IMG/VR virus record: IMGVR_UViG_3300032285_000718 | Coordinates: 1 to 38,402 of that record | Strand: one strand, 5' to 3' | DNA: 38,402 nt | Source: a virus | In this document: piece by piece, positions 14,091 through 22,360 of the stretch | Position numbering within the stretch: position 1 is the stretch's first letter | Layout of the letters: every line of letters starts with the position of its first letter | Notes under the pieces: generated by a model | The model's input: the letters and a program-made list of their open reading frames with translations, nothing else | The model's database searches: none | Told to the model about the DNA's origin: nothing | Made by a program: the position numbers and the translations under genes

Positions 14091-15611
14091 TTAAATAGCT
14101 ATATTAGGTATCAAAGATCCAATTCCAGATGCAATTGCACCAAACTGTTGCGCTCCTGAAGGCTGGCTTGCAACAGCGCGAGTATAATCTCCATATGTCT
14201 GAGCCTGGTAATTTGACATTGTATTGTAAATGTTTGCTGCCTGGCCGCTCATCTGAACAGGAATTGCAGGATTGGTTGTCTGGTAGAACTGGCTTGCATA
14301 AGGCTGGGTATTGAACTGACCAGGTTGAGCCTGGTTAGCATTGACATAATTCTGGAATTGTCCCTGCTGGTTTGCAAGACGTGCGTTGCCAAGGTTGTAC
14401 AGCGAAGGTCCTGATGCCACAAAACCAGCAGCCGCTCCCAACCTGTTCTGTAAAAGAGCATCACGGAACGCCAGATCGGAACGTAATGCATCTCCGGTTG
14501 ACTGACCAGAAGCCAAGAATTGCTGTGCCGCACCATAGCGTGCAAGCTTGCGAGCCTCGCCAGCAGCACCGATCTGCGCAGCCTCCTGTACTGCCGGTCC
14601 AAGACCAAAGATGTTTCCACGGGCAGTCTGTGCTGCCCTTGCCGCTTGTTCGTATCCACGCCGTTCTTCTGCTCCAAGCGTGGAGCCAAGTCGAAGCTGA
14701 TTGACTGCTTCCTGTTCAAGCGTATTGCGAAGTGCTTCGGTCTGTGGAGTTGTAGTCGCACCAATATCCTCTGTGGCCATCTTGCGATACTGCTGACCAA
14801 GGCCAACAGCAGTCTTGTAGGCTTCAGGATCAATCTGCTTTAGTTGCTCTCCAGCTCGTTCTTCCGGAAGTTTAACATATTCACGAAATGCCGTGATCTC
14901 TTTTAATCCAGAAGGATCTTGGGCTGTGATAGGCTTGAAATCTTTAATCTGTGTATTAGCCGTAGAAATTGCATCATTGACGCTTTTTAAATCAGACTGC
15001 AATTCGCTGATGTATTGCTCGCTGGTTGTGCGCTGAGGGCTGTCTTTTGGCAATCCCTCTAGAAGCTTATTTGCCGTGTCAATCCTCTGCTGAATTCCGG
15101 CAACCTGTGCATTCCCTCGATCAACAACCGAGTTTAACTTTGCAAGCTTAGTTGTGTTGTAATCGTTGATGATGTCATCATCAGATACTTGGAAATTTAA
15201 TTTAGACGCAAGGTCGGATGCGCCGTAATTGCGATCAGCCGAAAGACCACCAACAATATTTGAGTTTTTAGTTCCATCCATATTTGTTGCTGGTTGTCCT
15301 CTCAATCCCGCAATCTGCTGGGCTAGACTATTGTATCCCCCCTGCGTGTTGACAAAGTTATTTATCTTTTCATCAGCCGAAAGGTTTCCTGCTTTTTGCG
15401 CATCTCCAACAGCCTTTGCCAATGATTCTTGCTCCATGTTGGCATAGCTGTTTAGATAATCTGAAAGAGATTGACTTTTAGTCGATGCAAACATTTCCTC
15501 GCTGGTTGTCTTGTCGCGCGACTGAATATCACCATTTTTATCAACGTAATATTCTTTATACGTAATTGTTCCGCGACCAGCTTTACCTTGTGCTGGATTG
15601 TATGATGGCAT
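14091..15611 (-). CDS. Internal virion/tail-associated structural protein (506 aa)
   Basis: The 506-residue product is helical, rich in Ala, Gln and Asn, with a coiled-coil segment near residues 165-225 and an Ala/Gly-rich helical region (EQAARAAQTARGNIFGLGPA and on) near 315-375. It ends in a Gly/Ile-rich hydrophobic tail (GAIASGIGSLIPNIAI), which could contact membrane. Its place between the nozzle genes and the 1382-residue protein matches the internal-protein block of podoviruses. It has no known catalytic motif. The next gene upstream has a related arginine/glutamine-rich helical style, so the two may form one complex. Confidence 0.6.
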   Translation of the reverse strand: MPSYNPAQGKAGRGTITYKEYYVDKNGDIQSRDKTTSEEMFASTKSQSLSDYLNSYANMEQESLAKAVGDAQKAGNLSADEKINNFVNTQGGYNSLAQQIAGLRGQPATNMDGTKNSNIVGGLSADRNYGASDLASKLNFQVSDDDIINDYNTTKLAKLNSVVDRGNAQVAGIQQRIDTANKLLEGLPKDSPQRTTSEQYISELQSDLKSVNDAISTANTQIKDFKPITAQDPSGLKEITAFREYVKLPEERAGEQLKQIDPEAYKTAVGLGQQYRKMATEDIGATTTPQTEALRNTLEQEAVNQLRLGSTLGAEERRGYEQAARAAQTARGNIFGLGPAVQEAAQIGAAGEARKLARYGAAQQFLASGQSTGDALRSDLAFRDALLQNRLGAAAGFVASGPSLYNLGNARLANQQGQFQNYVNANQAQPGQFNTQPYASQFYQTTNPAIPVQMSGQAANIYNTMSNYQAQTYGDYTRAVASQPSGAQQFGAIASGIGSLIPNIAI

Positions 15612-15613
15612 AA

Positions 15614-16168
15614 TTAAATTTCTCCAGCCCTAAACTTCTGCGTTGTGATCTTCTTGGCTTCTTCGTTTCGAGCAATAAGACCAGCAAGATCCATGTCATA
15701 AGTAGGATTGGCAATGCTCTTTGGATTGATGCTTCCCATGTAATCCACGGGAGCGACAGTACCAGGACGAGCAACATTCTGCTCAACCGATCCATATGGG
15801 CTTGTTCCATAGAGACGCTCAAATTGCCTAGTCATCTGATCACCAAGACCGCGATTCAACGCATAAGCCTGTGGGCTTTGTTCATAGGAACGGCGAAGAT
15901 TTTCAAGTGTGCGCTGACCGCCATATTGACGCTCAAGTTGTAGCCCAGACTGCACCTGTGCCTGCGCATCAGCAGCAGCCATTTGACGTTCCAACTGCCT
16001 TTGTTCCGGCATGTACTTTACGCGAAGCTTATTCTCAAGCTCGGCAAGGTCAGGAGCCTTTTCAATGTAGGTTTCCAAGGAAGAACGATAATTAAGCGCG
16101 TTGGCCTGCGCCGATTTAAGCGGATCGGGAGGAGGCGGAGGTGCAGGAATGGATGGCGAGCCGCCCAT
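15614..16168 (-). CDS. Pro-rich N-terminus virion protein (184 aa)
   Basis: The product begins MGGSPSIPAPPPPPDPLKSA, a head typical of small internal or head-tail proteins of podoviruses. A long amphipathic helix follows (residues ~25-120, with RVKYMPEQRQLERQMAAADA), then a Gly/Pro-rich end. It starts by TAATG overlap with the acetyltransferase-like gene. The role is inferred from position and composition only; it is probably packed in the virion and ejected with the large proteins. Confidence 0.58.
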   Translation of the reverse strand: MGGSPSIPAPPPPPDPLKSAQANALNYRSSLETYIEKAPDLAELENKLRVKYMPEQRQLERQMAAADAQAQVQSGLQLERQYGGQRTLENLRRSYEQSPQAYALNRGLGDQMTRQFERLYGTSPYGSVEQNVARPGTVAPVDYMGSINPKSIANPTYDMDLAGLIARNEEAKKITTQKFRAGEI

Positions 16169-16536
16169 TAGCGTAGTGCCTTTCTCATAAACTTCATGTA
16201 ATCATACTCCTTTGGTTTACCGGAACGATTGAAAATGATCCGCTTGCGAGGACCAAAACGCTCCGCCAGGAGCAACAGCAAGCATCTCAAGGATTTAGCA
16301 CCTTTTGAGGAGATCGTCAAGTCTACAAAGACATTCTCGCCATCTTCGCTATGCACATAATGGTTAGGCTTTTGCCCGTCTTTTACGCACCTAGCCAAGG
16401 CTACTCCGGCAATCTCATCCCCATCCCGTACAATCCCGACCATTCCCTGCTTCTCAAACCATCCAAACCATTCGGCCAGGTTATACCACATACCCTCTGG
16501 AACACCGCTTTGCTCGATGTACTCAATAGCTGTCAT
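16168..16536 (-). CDS. GNAT-acetyltransferase-like phage protein (122 aa)
   Basis: The 122-residue product shows the strand-helix order of a short GNAT fold: MVGIVRDGDEIAGVALARCV, then NVFVDLTISSKGAKSLRCLL and RKRIIFNRSGKPKEYDYMKF. The usual acetyl-CoA loop (Q/RxxGxG/A) is not clear; SSKGAKSL sits in its place. Such proteins are often found among tail genes of podoviruses without a known role. It might be structural rather than enzymatic. Two bases separate it from the upstream stop. Confidence 0.55.
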   Translation of the reverse strand: MTAIEYIEQSGVPEGMWYNLAEWFGWFEKQGMVGIVRDGDEIAGVALARCVKDGQKPNHYVHSEDGENVFVDLTISSKGAKSLRCLLLLLAERFGPRKRIIFNRSGKPKEYDYMKFMRKALR

Positions 16537-16537
16537 G

Positions 16538-16768
16538 TCACCAGTTCTTGCAAGACCAATACCTAGCAGTCATTTTGCTTGGTGGTTTTGAATCGCACCC
16601 GTGCCTAGCCCTAAAGCTACGCCTGCGATCTGGATTGTTTTTCTTAATCTTCATGTCCGGATCGCCGTATCGGATAGTCTTGGACTGACCATTCTGGCAG
16701 GCGCGGACAACAAACTTCTTGCGCTCGCCTGGAGTACGCCTTGGGCTGTTACAGGGCAATTCGCTCAT
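16538..16768 (-). CDS. Small basic phage protein with SFRARHGC...ARYWSCKNW end (76 aa)
   Basis: The product is basic and carries the pattern GDPDMKIKKNNPDRRRSFRA followed by RHGCDSKPPSKMTARYWSCK, which recurs in small proteins of several environmental phages. Two cysteines and a histidine near the C-terminus (RHGC, WSC) could bind zinc. It begins by ATGA overlap with the nozzle gene, so it is made with structural proteins. Function is unknown to me. Confidence 0.68.
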   Translation of the reverse strand: MSELPCNSPRRTPGERKKFVVRACQNGQSKTIRYGDPDMKIKKNNPDRRRSFRARHGCDSKPPSKMTARYWSCKNW

Positions 16769-18672
16769 AGTGATTTCTCAAGCTGGATTGTGTCGGGATT
16801 GGCCGCAGCCGTAATCTGGCGCAGGGACATCTTATTTGCCGAAGAACGAATCTTGATATTAAGCAAACGCCATTTGTCGTAAGAACGCAAATCGCTTGCA
16901 ACTCTCTTCTTGAGGGATGTTGGCAAGGTTGCCGGTAACGTAAATGGAAGTGTCAAAACTGCGCTTGAAATATTAAGGTTGGGCTGAACCTCAATATCAC
17001 CAACATCAATATCCCTTTGAATGGATATGTTTGTATCCGTTGAAAATGAATCTCCAAAAATTATTTCAAAATAGCTTCCATGCTTGTATGCAAATGGATC
17101 GCCAAATTTGTAATCTCTGGTACGAACAACTGATTCGTAATTGTAGGTTCCAGTTGAAGTAGTGGTCGTTGTTCCGGTTGAAATAGTATAAACACCATAA
17201 TCAATATAATCGTTAGCAGTTGTTGCGGACGGTGCTTTATATCCTCCATAGGTAGTAATCTCCCCCGTGGTTGATTTAAGCATCAATCTTAATCCTTGAT
17301 CTTGGAAATTTGCTATTGCAAAACCTATTGCCTTCCAACTCCATCTACCCTCAAAGCATTTTAAAATTGTATTATAAACAAGCACCGAATCATTGAAATC
17401 ATTTGCACCAGTTGGATAGGCCAAGTAATACCTATTATCGTAAAAAGCTCCTTGGCATATATTGATCTTTGCAATATTTATTTCTTGGATTACATCTTTT
17501 ACTGGTTCTGAAAGTGGCAATCCAATGGATGTGAAATCATCTGCCATTGAGCGTACGAGAGAGCGAATGCCATCATCACCAAGAAAGAATATGTCGCTGT
17601 TTACTTGGACTGCTGATGCTTCTGCAATACAACCCACATTATTTGAAATAAGCTGAATAGTCCAATCAGCGGCAGTTGTCATGTCCGGTGGAATTGTGAT
17701 TTGGAATATCCGTCTCTTCTTAAAAACAATAATGCGATTTTGATAGTAAGGAACAATTGCAGTAATTTCATCACCATCATCTGCATTTACAACAACGCTA
17801 TTTTGAGCGTCCCAGATTGATGCATCAAGAATATCAGAGCAATAAAGAGTATTTCTATCATCACCAGAACCAACTCCAAACAATCTATTTCCTGTATTAA
17901 TTAAAAGTCTTAAATTTTGAGGAGGAGGGCTTACTGTTGCTGTAGCGGCTGCGCCATTCCCATCCCCAACAAAAGTAACTGTTGGTGTAGTTGAGTATCC
18001 AGATCCACCATCAACAACGGTTACTCCTGTTACAACCCCTCCGGCAACTGTTGTAATTAATGTTGGAAGTTGACCTCCCCAATCTGGTCCGGTAACAATT
18101 GCAGTTGCACTTGTATATCCTGTGCCGCCGCTTGTAATTGTGATTGCCCTTAGCTTTCCGCCCTGCCGTGTCGCAACAACTCCATCATAATAATATAATG
18201 AACCATCAGCATCCGCCATATACATCTTATTGTTAAATTGAGCCATGCTGACCTTTTGGTCGTACGCAGTATAAAATCCGTCAGCCCATAATTGGTTTTC
18301 ATTATCCCAGGTTCTTGTGGCTCCGGTAAGGCTATTCCAAATGTCATCATTTGCATGCAATTGGGCATTGCCATTTGAATCAATTGTATAAAGTCTTCCC
18401 TGTGTAACCGTTACAAGTCTTTCGTAATCCGGAGTATCATAATATCTAAAACCGCCCAATGATCCCTCTTGGCTTGTGGTTGAAGTACAAAATGATTTAA
18501 TTCCCCTCCTTGTTTCCAGGCTTCCCGCTGGAGACAAGATCATATTGTTTAACTGCTGGACTTGATTTTCTGCCAATAGGTCTGATTGGAGTGCGCTGAC
18601 TTGGCCTCCATCAAATATTCTGGTTGCGTCAAACGCAATCAGATCATCCAAATTATCTGAGTAATAAGGCAT
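16765..18672 (-). CDS. Tail nozzle/stabilisation-like protein with inserted beta domain
   Basis: This 635-residue protein resembles podovirus tail nozzle or stabilisation proteins: an N-terminal NQVQQLNNMILSPAGSLETR segment, a row of propeller-type strands (LVTVTQGRLYTIDSNG, MYMADADGSLYYYDG, RLFGVGSGDDRNTLYCSD, RIIVFKKRRIFQI, DIFFLGDDGIRSLVRS), and a C-terminal strand-rich foot. Residues ~172-250 hold two GG(T/S)GY units that interrupt the propeller pattern and look like an added decorative domain. The ribosome site AAGGAGG lies five bases before ATG 18672. The product would close the tail tube and meet the host surface. The role is inferred from strand pattern and gene order. Confidence 0.72.
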   Translation of the reverse strand: MPYYSDNLDDLIAFDATRIFDGGQVSALQSDLLAENQVQQLNNMILSPAGSLETRRGIKSFCTSTTSQEGSLGGFRYYDTPDYERLVTVTQGRLYTIDSNGNAQLHANDDIWNSLTGATRTWDNENQLWADGFYTAYDQKVSMAQFNNKMYMADADGSLYYYDGVVATRQGGKLRAITITSGGTGYTSATAIVTGPDWGGQLPTLITTVAGGVVTGVTVVDGGSGYSTTPTVTFVGDGNGAAATATVSPPPQNLRLLINTGNRLFGVGSGDDRNTLYCSDILDASIWDAQNSVVVNADDGDEITAIVPYYQNRIIVFKKRRIFQITIPPDMTTAADWTIQLISNNVGCIAEASAVQVNSDIFFLGDDGIRSLVRSMADDFTSIGLPLSEPVKDVIQEINIAKINICQGAFYDNRYYLAYPTGANDFNDSVLVYNTILKCFEGRWSWKAIGFAIANFQDQGLRLMLKSTTGEITTYGGYKAPSATTANDYIDYGVYTISTGTTTTTSTGTYNYESVVRTRDYKFGDPFAYKHGSYFEIIFGDSFSTDTNISIQRDIDVGDIEVQPNLNISSAVLTLPFTLPATLPTSLKKRVASDLRSYDKWRLLNIKIRSSANKMSLRQITAAANPDTIQLEKSL

Positions 18673-18681
18673 AAAGCCTCC

Positions 18682-19380
18682 TTACGAAAGGAACATTTGC
18701 TCTACTGTCAATTCGCCAAGATTGTTGGGTGTAATTTGCTTAATCCCTCCAACCTGGCTTAATTCATAATTTGCCATTGCCGCAAGGTTTGTGCTTGCTT
18801 CTTGGGTAATTGCCTGCGCTTTTGCGTATTGACGCTCACGTTCCAGACCATCGGCATGAGTTAAATCAAGAACAATATTGTGAACATGTGGAAGACGAAG
18901 TTCATCATTCAATGCATCTGTAGATGGAGGAAAATCTACAACAATATTTGTGCGCGTAAGACATTTTAATTTTTCAATAACCCTCAATGGTGTTGTTCCA
19001 GCAGTTTTTAATACCGGATAAACATCCAATTGAGCCACGCCAGAAGTATTTCTTCCCTTGAAATAATATGAGGCAGGATCTCCAGTTCGAGCATCATCAA
19101 GGATTCCTGGGTCTTGGCTTATGATGGTCGCAAAATCAATAGCTTCAATTTCAATGTCATTGTAGGCAATCGAAAGCGGAGTTTCTACATTTGATCCAAG
19201 TGTTACAGTCCGATTTGTACCAAGCGAATATGTTGAGCTAGTAACAGTTTCACGCCAAGGCGCAAAATCCCATACGCGCCTGTAAGCCAAGCTTGCGGCT
19301 TTTTGCAGGAATGTGAGAGTTTCTGTATCTGTCTTTCCGATCTTCTGCCCTGCGTATTGGGCTATTTCAGATAGTGTCAT
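18682..19380 (-). CDS. Head-tail adaptor / tail tubular-like protein (232 aa)
   Basis: The product starts behind GGAGGTGCTAA. Its head (MTLSEIAQYAGQKIGKTDTE, then FLQKAASLAYRRVWDF) is like adaptor proteins that form a ring under the portal. A middle strand region (residues ~50-160) and a C-terminal helical part (HADGLERERQYAKAQAITQE) follow, with the last part fitting a docking tail. The next gene is the nozzle, as in podovirus tail modules. The assignment is by pattern and order. Confidence 0.65.
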   Translation of the reverse strand: MTLSEIAQYAGQKIGKTDTETLTFLQKAASLAYRRVWDFAPWRETVTSSTYSLGTNRTVTLGSNVETPLSIAYNDIEIEAIDFATIISQDPGILDDARTGDPASYYFKGRNTSGVAQLDVYPVLKTAGTTPLRVIEKLKCLTRTNIVVDFPPSTDALNDELRLPHVHNIVLDLTHADGLERERQYAKAQAITQEASTNLAAMANYELSQVGGIKQITPNNLGELTVEQMFLS

Positions 19381-19801
19381 TTAGCACCTCCGGCCAGACA
19401 GACTTGATTTCTTCGGGCGTGGTACCTGGTATTTCGGTTAAAGTTACATCCCTCAACGCCTGTTTTTTGCTGGCGATCTCAGCCTGTTTAGCTTGATCAC
19501 CGGATTCAACAGCGCGCATAAAATCAATGTCGAGCGATGCAAGTTTGGACTTGCGTGCTTCACGCCACTTGTTCTTCCAAATTGCCTTTGCTTTATCTGC
19601 ATTAAATTTAAGTCCACCATTTACTTCTAAAGCCATTGCAAATTCAATGTCTGTTGGAAATTGGGTGTTGTCGATTACAAGGCTTTCAACTCCATTAGGA
19701 ATGTTTAATGCAATAAATTCTTGAATTTTAGAATCATCCTCAAGAAGTGGATTAATAATTTTAATTCCAGAATCGTTATTATGAATGATGATTTTAGCCA
19801 T
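19367..19801 (-). CDS. Tail assembly chaperone-like protein (144 aa)
   Basis: Start ATG 19801 lies just after the fibre stop; a TTG four codons earlier is less likely. The C-terminal half (KAKAIWKNKWREARKSKLAS, LDIDFMRAVESGD, KKQALRDVTLTEIPG, VWPEVLND) closely follows the small chaperone domain attached to or next to phage tail-fibre genes (Phage_tail_APC type). It probably helps fold or trimerise the Ser/Thr-rich fibre encoded immediately upstream. The N-terminal half is not recognised. Confidence 0.72.
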   Translation of the reverse strand: MAKIIIHNNDSGIKIINPLLEDDSKIQEFIALNIPNGVESLVIDNTQFPTDIEFAMALEVNGGLKFNADKAKAIWKNKWREARKSKLASLDIDFMRAVESGDQAKQAEIASKKQALRDVTLTEIPGTTPEEIKSVWPEVLNDTI

Positions 19802-19802
19802 A

Positions 19803-20882
19803 TTATGATCCAAATACTACGACTGAAATATAGGCCAAGTCCGTTTTGATTGCGCCTGTATCAGAAGAATAAATTCTCATTGATGATGCTGTTGTAATTT
19901 CAGCATTTAATACATAATTATATGTTGCACCATTTCCATCAACTGAAAAAGCCATTCCGGTTCCTATTGATGTATTGAAATTTACAGTATAGTCACCAGT
20001 ATTATTTCTTGCTACCGAGAATATATTAAAAGAATTTCTTACAGCAAGTGTTACGTTTCCATTGAAATTAACCCATCCCTTGGCAACTCTGCTTGCAACA
20101 TTCGTTGATTCACTTGTGCTTGTGGAAAGAGATCCGTAGTAAACGCTGTTTGTACCAATCGAGCCACCAACAGCAGATGTGCTTACCGATGTTACTCGGC
20201 CTTTGGCATCAATATTTATGATTGGATATGATGTTGCATCACCATAACTTCCAGATGTTGCACCGCTTGTAGAAAGCGTTCCGGTTCCGCTACTGATTGT
20301 AAAGTCACCGGCAAGTGTAGTTGTAAAATTACCAATTGTCCCTGTCGTGCTTTTTAGCGTTGCAATCGTTCCAGTAGTGCTATTGATTGCACCAGAGTAA
20401 GTGCCAACGCTGATCGTTGCCGTACTCGCCGTAAGCGTCTGGATCGTTCCATTGGTAATGCTGGCTCCGGTGGAATTGGTTGTACCGGCAGTAAGGTTTG
20501 TAATCGTGCCAAGCGTAGAAGTTGTTGTTCCAGCCGTAAGATTTGGAATTGTTCCTGTGGTAATTGTCGCGCCCGTGCTTAAGGTATAATTGCCCGTTCC
20601 ATTTGTATAAAGCAGACTTTGTGCATTTACGTTTGTATATGTACCCGTGCTGAGTCCATCTTGAAACAATTCGCTTACAACAACAGACCTGGGGGCATCA
20701 CTTGCCGTAAGGCTTGAATCTGCAATCAAAAGCTTGTCTGTTTGTTTTACATTTGTAAGGGCAGTTTGATCGGTAATCAAAGCCTGATAAACATCCAAGC
20801 CATCGACAAGGTTGTGCAACCCAGCGGAAGTAACTGTGCCATTGGTGGCGAACGTCTGTGAGCGATTAAATTTGATTGCCAT
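19803..20882 (-). CDS. Tail fibre protein with Thr/Ser/Gly repeats (359 aa)
   Basis: The product begins MAIKFNRSQTFATNGTVTSA, a common virion-attached fibre head. Residues ~95-190 are made of short TGTI-x-NLTAGTT-type repeats predicted to form a triple-stranded beta shaft. The C-terminal 150 residues (from ~AVGGSIGTNS) are less repetitive and end in hydrophobic strands, likely a tip or trimerisation domain. It is followed by the assembly-chaperone gene. It is one of three adhesion-type genes; which contacts the receptor is not known. Confidence 0.68.
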   Translation of the reverse strand: MAIKFNRSQTFATNGTVTSAGLHNLVDGLDVYQALITDQTALTNVKQTDKLLIADSSLTASDAPRSVVVSELFQDGLSTGTYTNVNAQSLLYTNGTGNYTLSTGATITTGTIPNLTAGTTTSTLGTITNLTAGTTNSTGASITNGTIQTLTASTATISVGTYSGAINSTTGTIATLKSTTGTIGNFTTTLAGDFTISSGTGTLSTSGATSGSYGDATSYPIINIDAKGRVTSVSTSAVGGSIGTNSVYYGSLSTSTSESTNVASRVAKGWVNFNGNVTLAVRNSFNIFSVARNNTGDYTVNFNTSIGTGMAFSVDGNGATYNYVLNAEITTASSMRIYSSDTGAIKTDLAYISVVVFGS

Positions 20883-20885
20883 ATA

Positions 20886-21710
20886 TTAAATATATCTAAA
20901 TGCAGATGCGTGTAAAATTCCTGTTCCAATAGTACTTGCTGTATTTGAAGAACAATTAAGAATTGTATATCTGGCAACATTCGTTGCCTCTGTTCTTAGT
21001 GAAAGCAAAAGCCCACCTGGAGTTCCACCACTTGCTCCGGCAAGTGATGTCAAACCACCAAGAATAATATCGCTGTTCCCAATTCCGGTCATTGTAAATG
21101 TTCCTGTTGAAATATTTGAGCCATTTGTAGTTGTGTTAATATCCGAAATTGTCGCACCAGTAAATGCTGTGGTTGTGTAGGTCATTGAAGTAAGAGTTGA
21201 CCCTGATGCACCAACCTTCAATGATCCTGTTGTAAACTGTCCGGAGAAGCTTCCAACTGTTCCAAATACTGTTCCAACGCTTTCTGTACCAATACTAGCT
21301 GTCGAGCATGACAACGTGCCAATTGTTGCAGTTCCGGTGGAAATTGTAACATGCGATCCAAATGTAACTGCGCCGAGTTGGAGCGGAATCGTGGCCGTGC
21401 TAATCGTAGCCGTGCTAATCGTGGCTGTTCCAATGCTCGATGTGCTATTTGAAAGCGTGCCAATAGTAATCGTTCCGGTGGCCGCTGTTATGGTTGATCC
21501 AAAAGTAACAGGCCCAAGAAGACGGCTATTGCTAGAAACTGTGAACGATCCGGTGCTTTGCACCTCGGATGTGGAAAGAGAAAGGGCTGATGTTCCTGAG
21601 CTATCCCCGCTGGTAATTGCTTGAAGAGATCCAGAAATAGGGCTTGTAGACGCAACTTTAAGAAGCTGTGGGTAGCTGGTCGCAATGTTCTGTGTACCAA
21701 GTGTAGGCAT
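20886..21710 (-). CDS. Second Thr/Ser/Gly-rich fibre protein (274 aa)
   Basis: Start ATG 21710 follows AGGAG. The product is a Ser/Thr/Gly/Ile-rich shaft with two longer internal repeats, GPVTFGSTITAATGTITIGT and GAVTFGSHVTISTGTATIGT, about 51 residues apart, and a STATISTATISTATI-like run between them. The C-terminal ~70 residues (ISTGTFTMTGIGNSDIILGG and on) look globular. It is similar in style to the next fibre downstream and may co-assemble with it. No enzyme motif is seen. Confidence 0.62.
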   Translation of the reverse strand: MPTLGTQNIATSYPQLLKVASTSPISGSLQAITSGDSSGTSALSLSTSEVQSTGSFTVSSNSRLLGPVTFGSTITAATGTITIGTLSNSTSSIGTATISTATISTATIPLQLGAVTFGSHVTISTGTATIGTLSCSTASIGTESVGTVFGTVGSFSGQFTTGSLKVGASGSTLTSMTYTTTAFTGATISDINTTTNGSNISTGTFTMTGIGNSDIILGGLTSLAGASGGTPGGLLLSLRTEATNVARYTILNCSSNTASTIGTGILHASAFRYI

Positions 21711-21718
21711 TTAATCTC

Positions 21719-21967
21719 CTATCCGTTAAAGCGGTTTTTAAGGACATCCCAGGCCATTGAACAGATTAGCCCAATCAAGCCAGCAACAGCCAGAAGCCTC
21801 GTCCGGAGGTGTTCCAGCGCAGATAATCTATTAGCAACATCCCCGTGGAAAGCAAGTGACCTTTCAATCATAGAGTATAATTGCATCTGCCTCTCCTCCA
21901 TCCTGGCAAGCCTCTCCGATTGGGTGGCAATACGATCCTTGAGATCGGATATTTCATCAAGACTCAC
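21719..21967 (-). CDS. XhlA-like holin/membrane protein (82 aa)
   Basis: The product starts at GTG 21967, which overlaps the upstream gene by eleven bases and has AAGGG before it. Residues ~1-40 form a charged coiled coil (LDEISDLKDRIATQSERLAR) and residues ~58-77 a membrane helix (LLAVAGLIGLICSMAWDVL) with a basic end. This order is like XhlA-type holins. A lipoprotein gene lies two genes upstream, which supports a lysis role, but a structural role in the tail is also possible. Confidence 0.58.
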   Translation of the reverse strand: MSLDEISDLKDRIATQSERLARMEERQMQLYSMIERSLAFHGDVANRLSALEHLRTRLLAVAGLIGLICSMAWDVLKNRFNG

Positions 21968-22235
21968 GACCCTTACCCTCCAGATACTTTAACGCCACAG
22001 CCAAATGAACAACAGCGTCCACAACCTCGTCCCGATCTCTGCCGTCCTCCACGATACGCTTGATTGAGCGATTCACAGACATGAGGTGCTTTACCTTGCC
22101 AATATACCTGGTTTCCTTGACCATGTTGTTGTTTTCTACCGCAAACTTTAATGCCTCCTTGAAACAGGCATATTCCGTGCGAGTCATCAAGAAACGCAAA
22201 CTCAAATTGGTCAGCCAAATGGCGAGGCATTTCAT
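21957..22235 (-). CDS. Hypothetical protein with hydrophobic start (92 aa)
   Basis: ATG 22235 is in ATGA overlap with the lipoprotein gene and follows GGGGAAAG, so I prefer it to the internal ATG at 22187. The N-terminus MKCLAIWLTNLSLRFL is hydrophobic and may insert in a membrane; the rest (CFKEALKFAVENNN, SVNRSIKRIVEDGRDRDE, VVDAVVHLAVALKYLEG) is helical and charged. The same DNA is open in another frame for much of its length. The family is unknown. Confidence 0.5.
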   Translation of the reverse strand: MKCLAIWLTNLSLRFLMTRTEYACFKEALKFAVENNNMVKETRYIGKVKHLMSVNRSIKRIVEDGRDRDEVVDAVVHLAVALKYLEGKGRES

Positions 22236-22360
22236 TTTACTTTCCCCGCATCTTCGGCTGCACCCATATCGGAATAATTTGGCAGATTATTGTTATCTTG
22301 CAACTTTGATGAGCAAGAGGATAGGCAAATGCAAATTAGTGCTAGTTTAATAAATAGCAT
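22232..22360 (-). CDS. Small lipoprotein (42 aa), o-spanin-like
   Basis: The frame starts inside the end of the LamG gene (ATG 22360, a 14-base overlap) and ends in ATGA overlap with the next gene. The product MLFIKLALICICLSSC has a lipobox ending at Cys16, followed by a short polar tail rich in Asn and Asp. It fits a tiny outer-membrane lipoprotein such as an Rz1-like spanin, or a superinfection-exclusion lipoprotein. It has no ribosome site of its own, so it probably depends on translation of the gene before it. Confidence 0.6.
   Translation of the reverse strand: MLFIKLALICICLSSCSSKLQDNNNLPNYSDMGAAEDAGKVK

Noticed and set aside
21973-22230. 85-codon alternative frame (MPRHLADQFEF) over the 92-residue gene
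   Set aside because: Its start looks plausible, but the competing frame has ATGA coupling, a ribosome site and a more protein-like C-terminus. I kept one gene and note the doubt.
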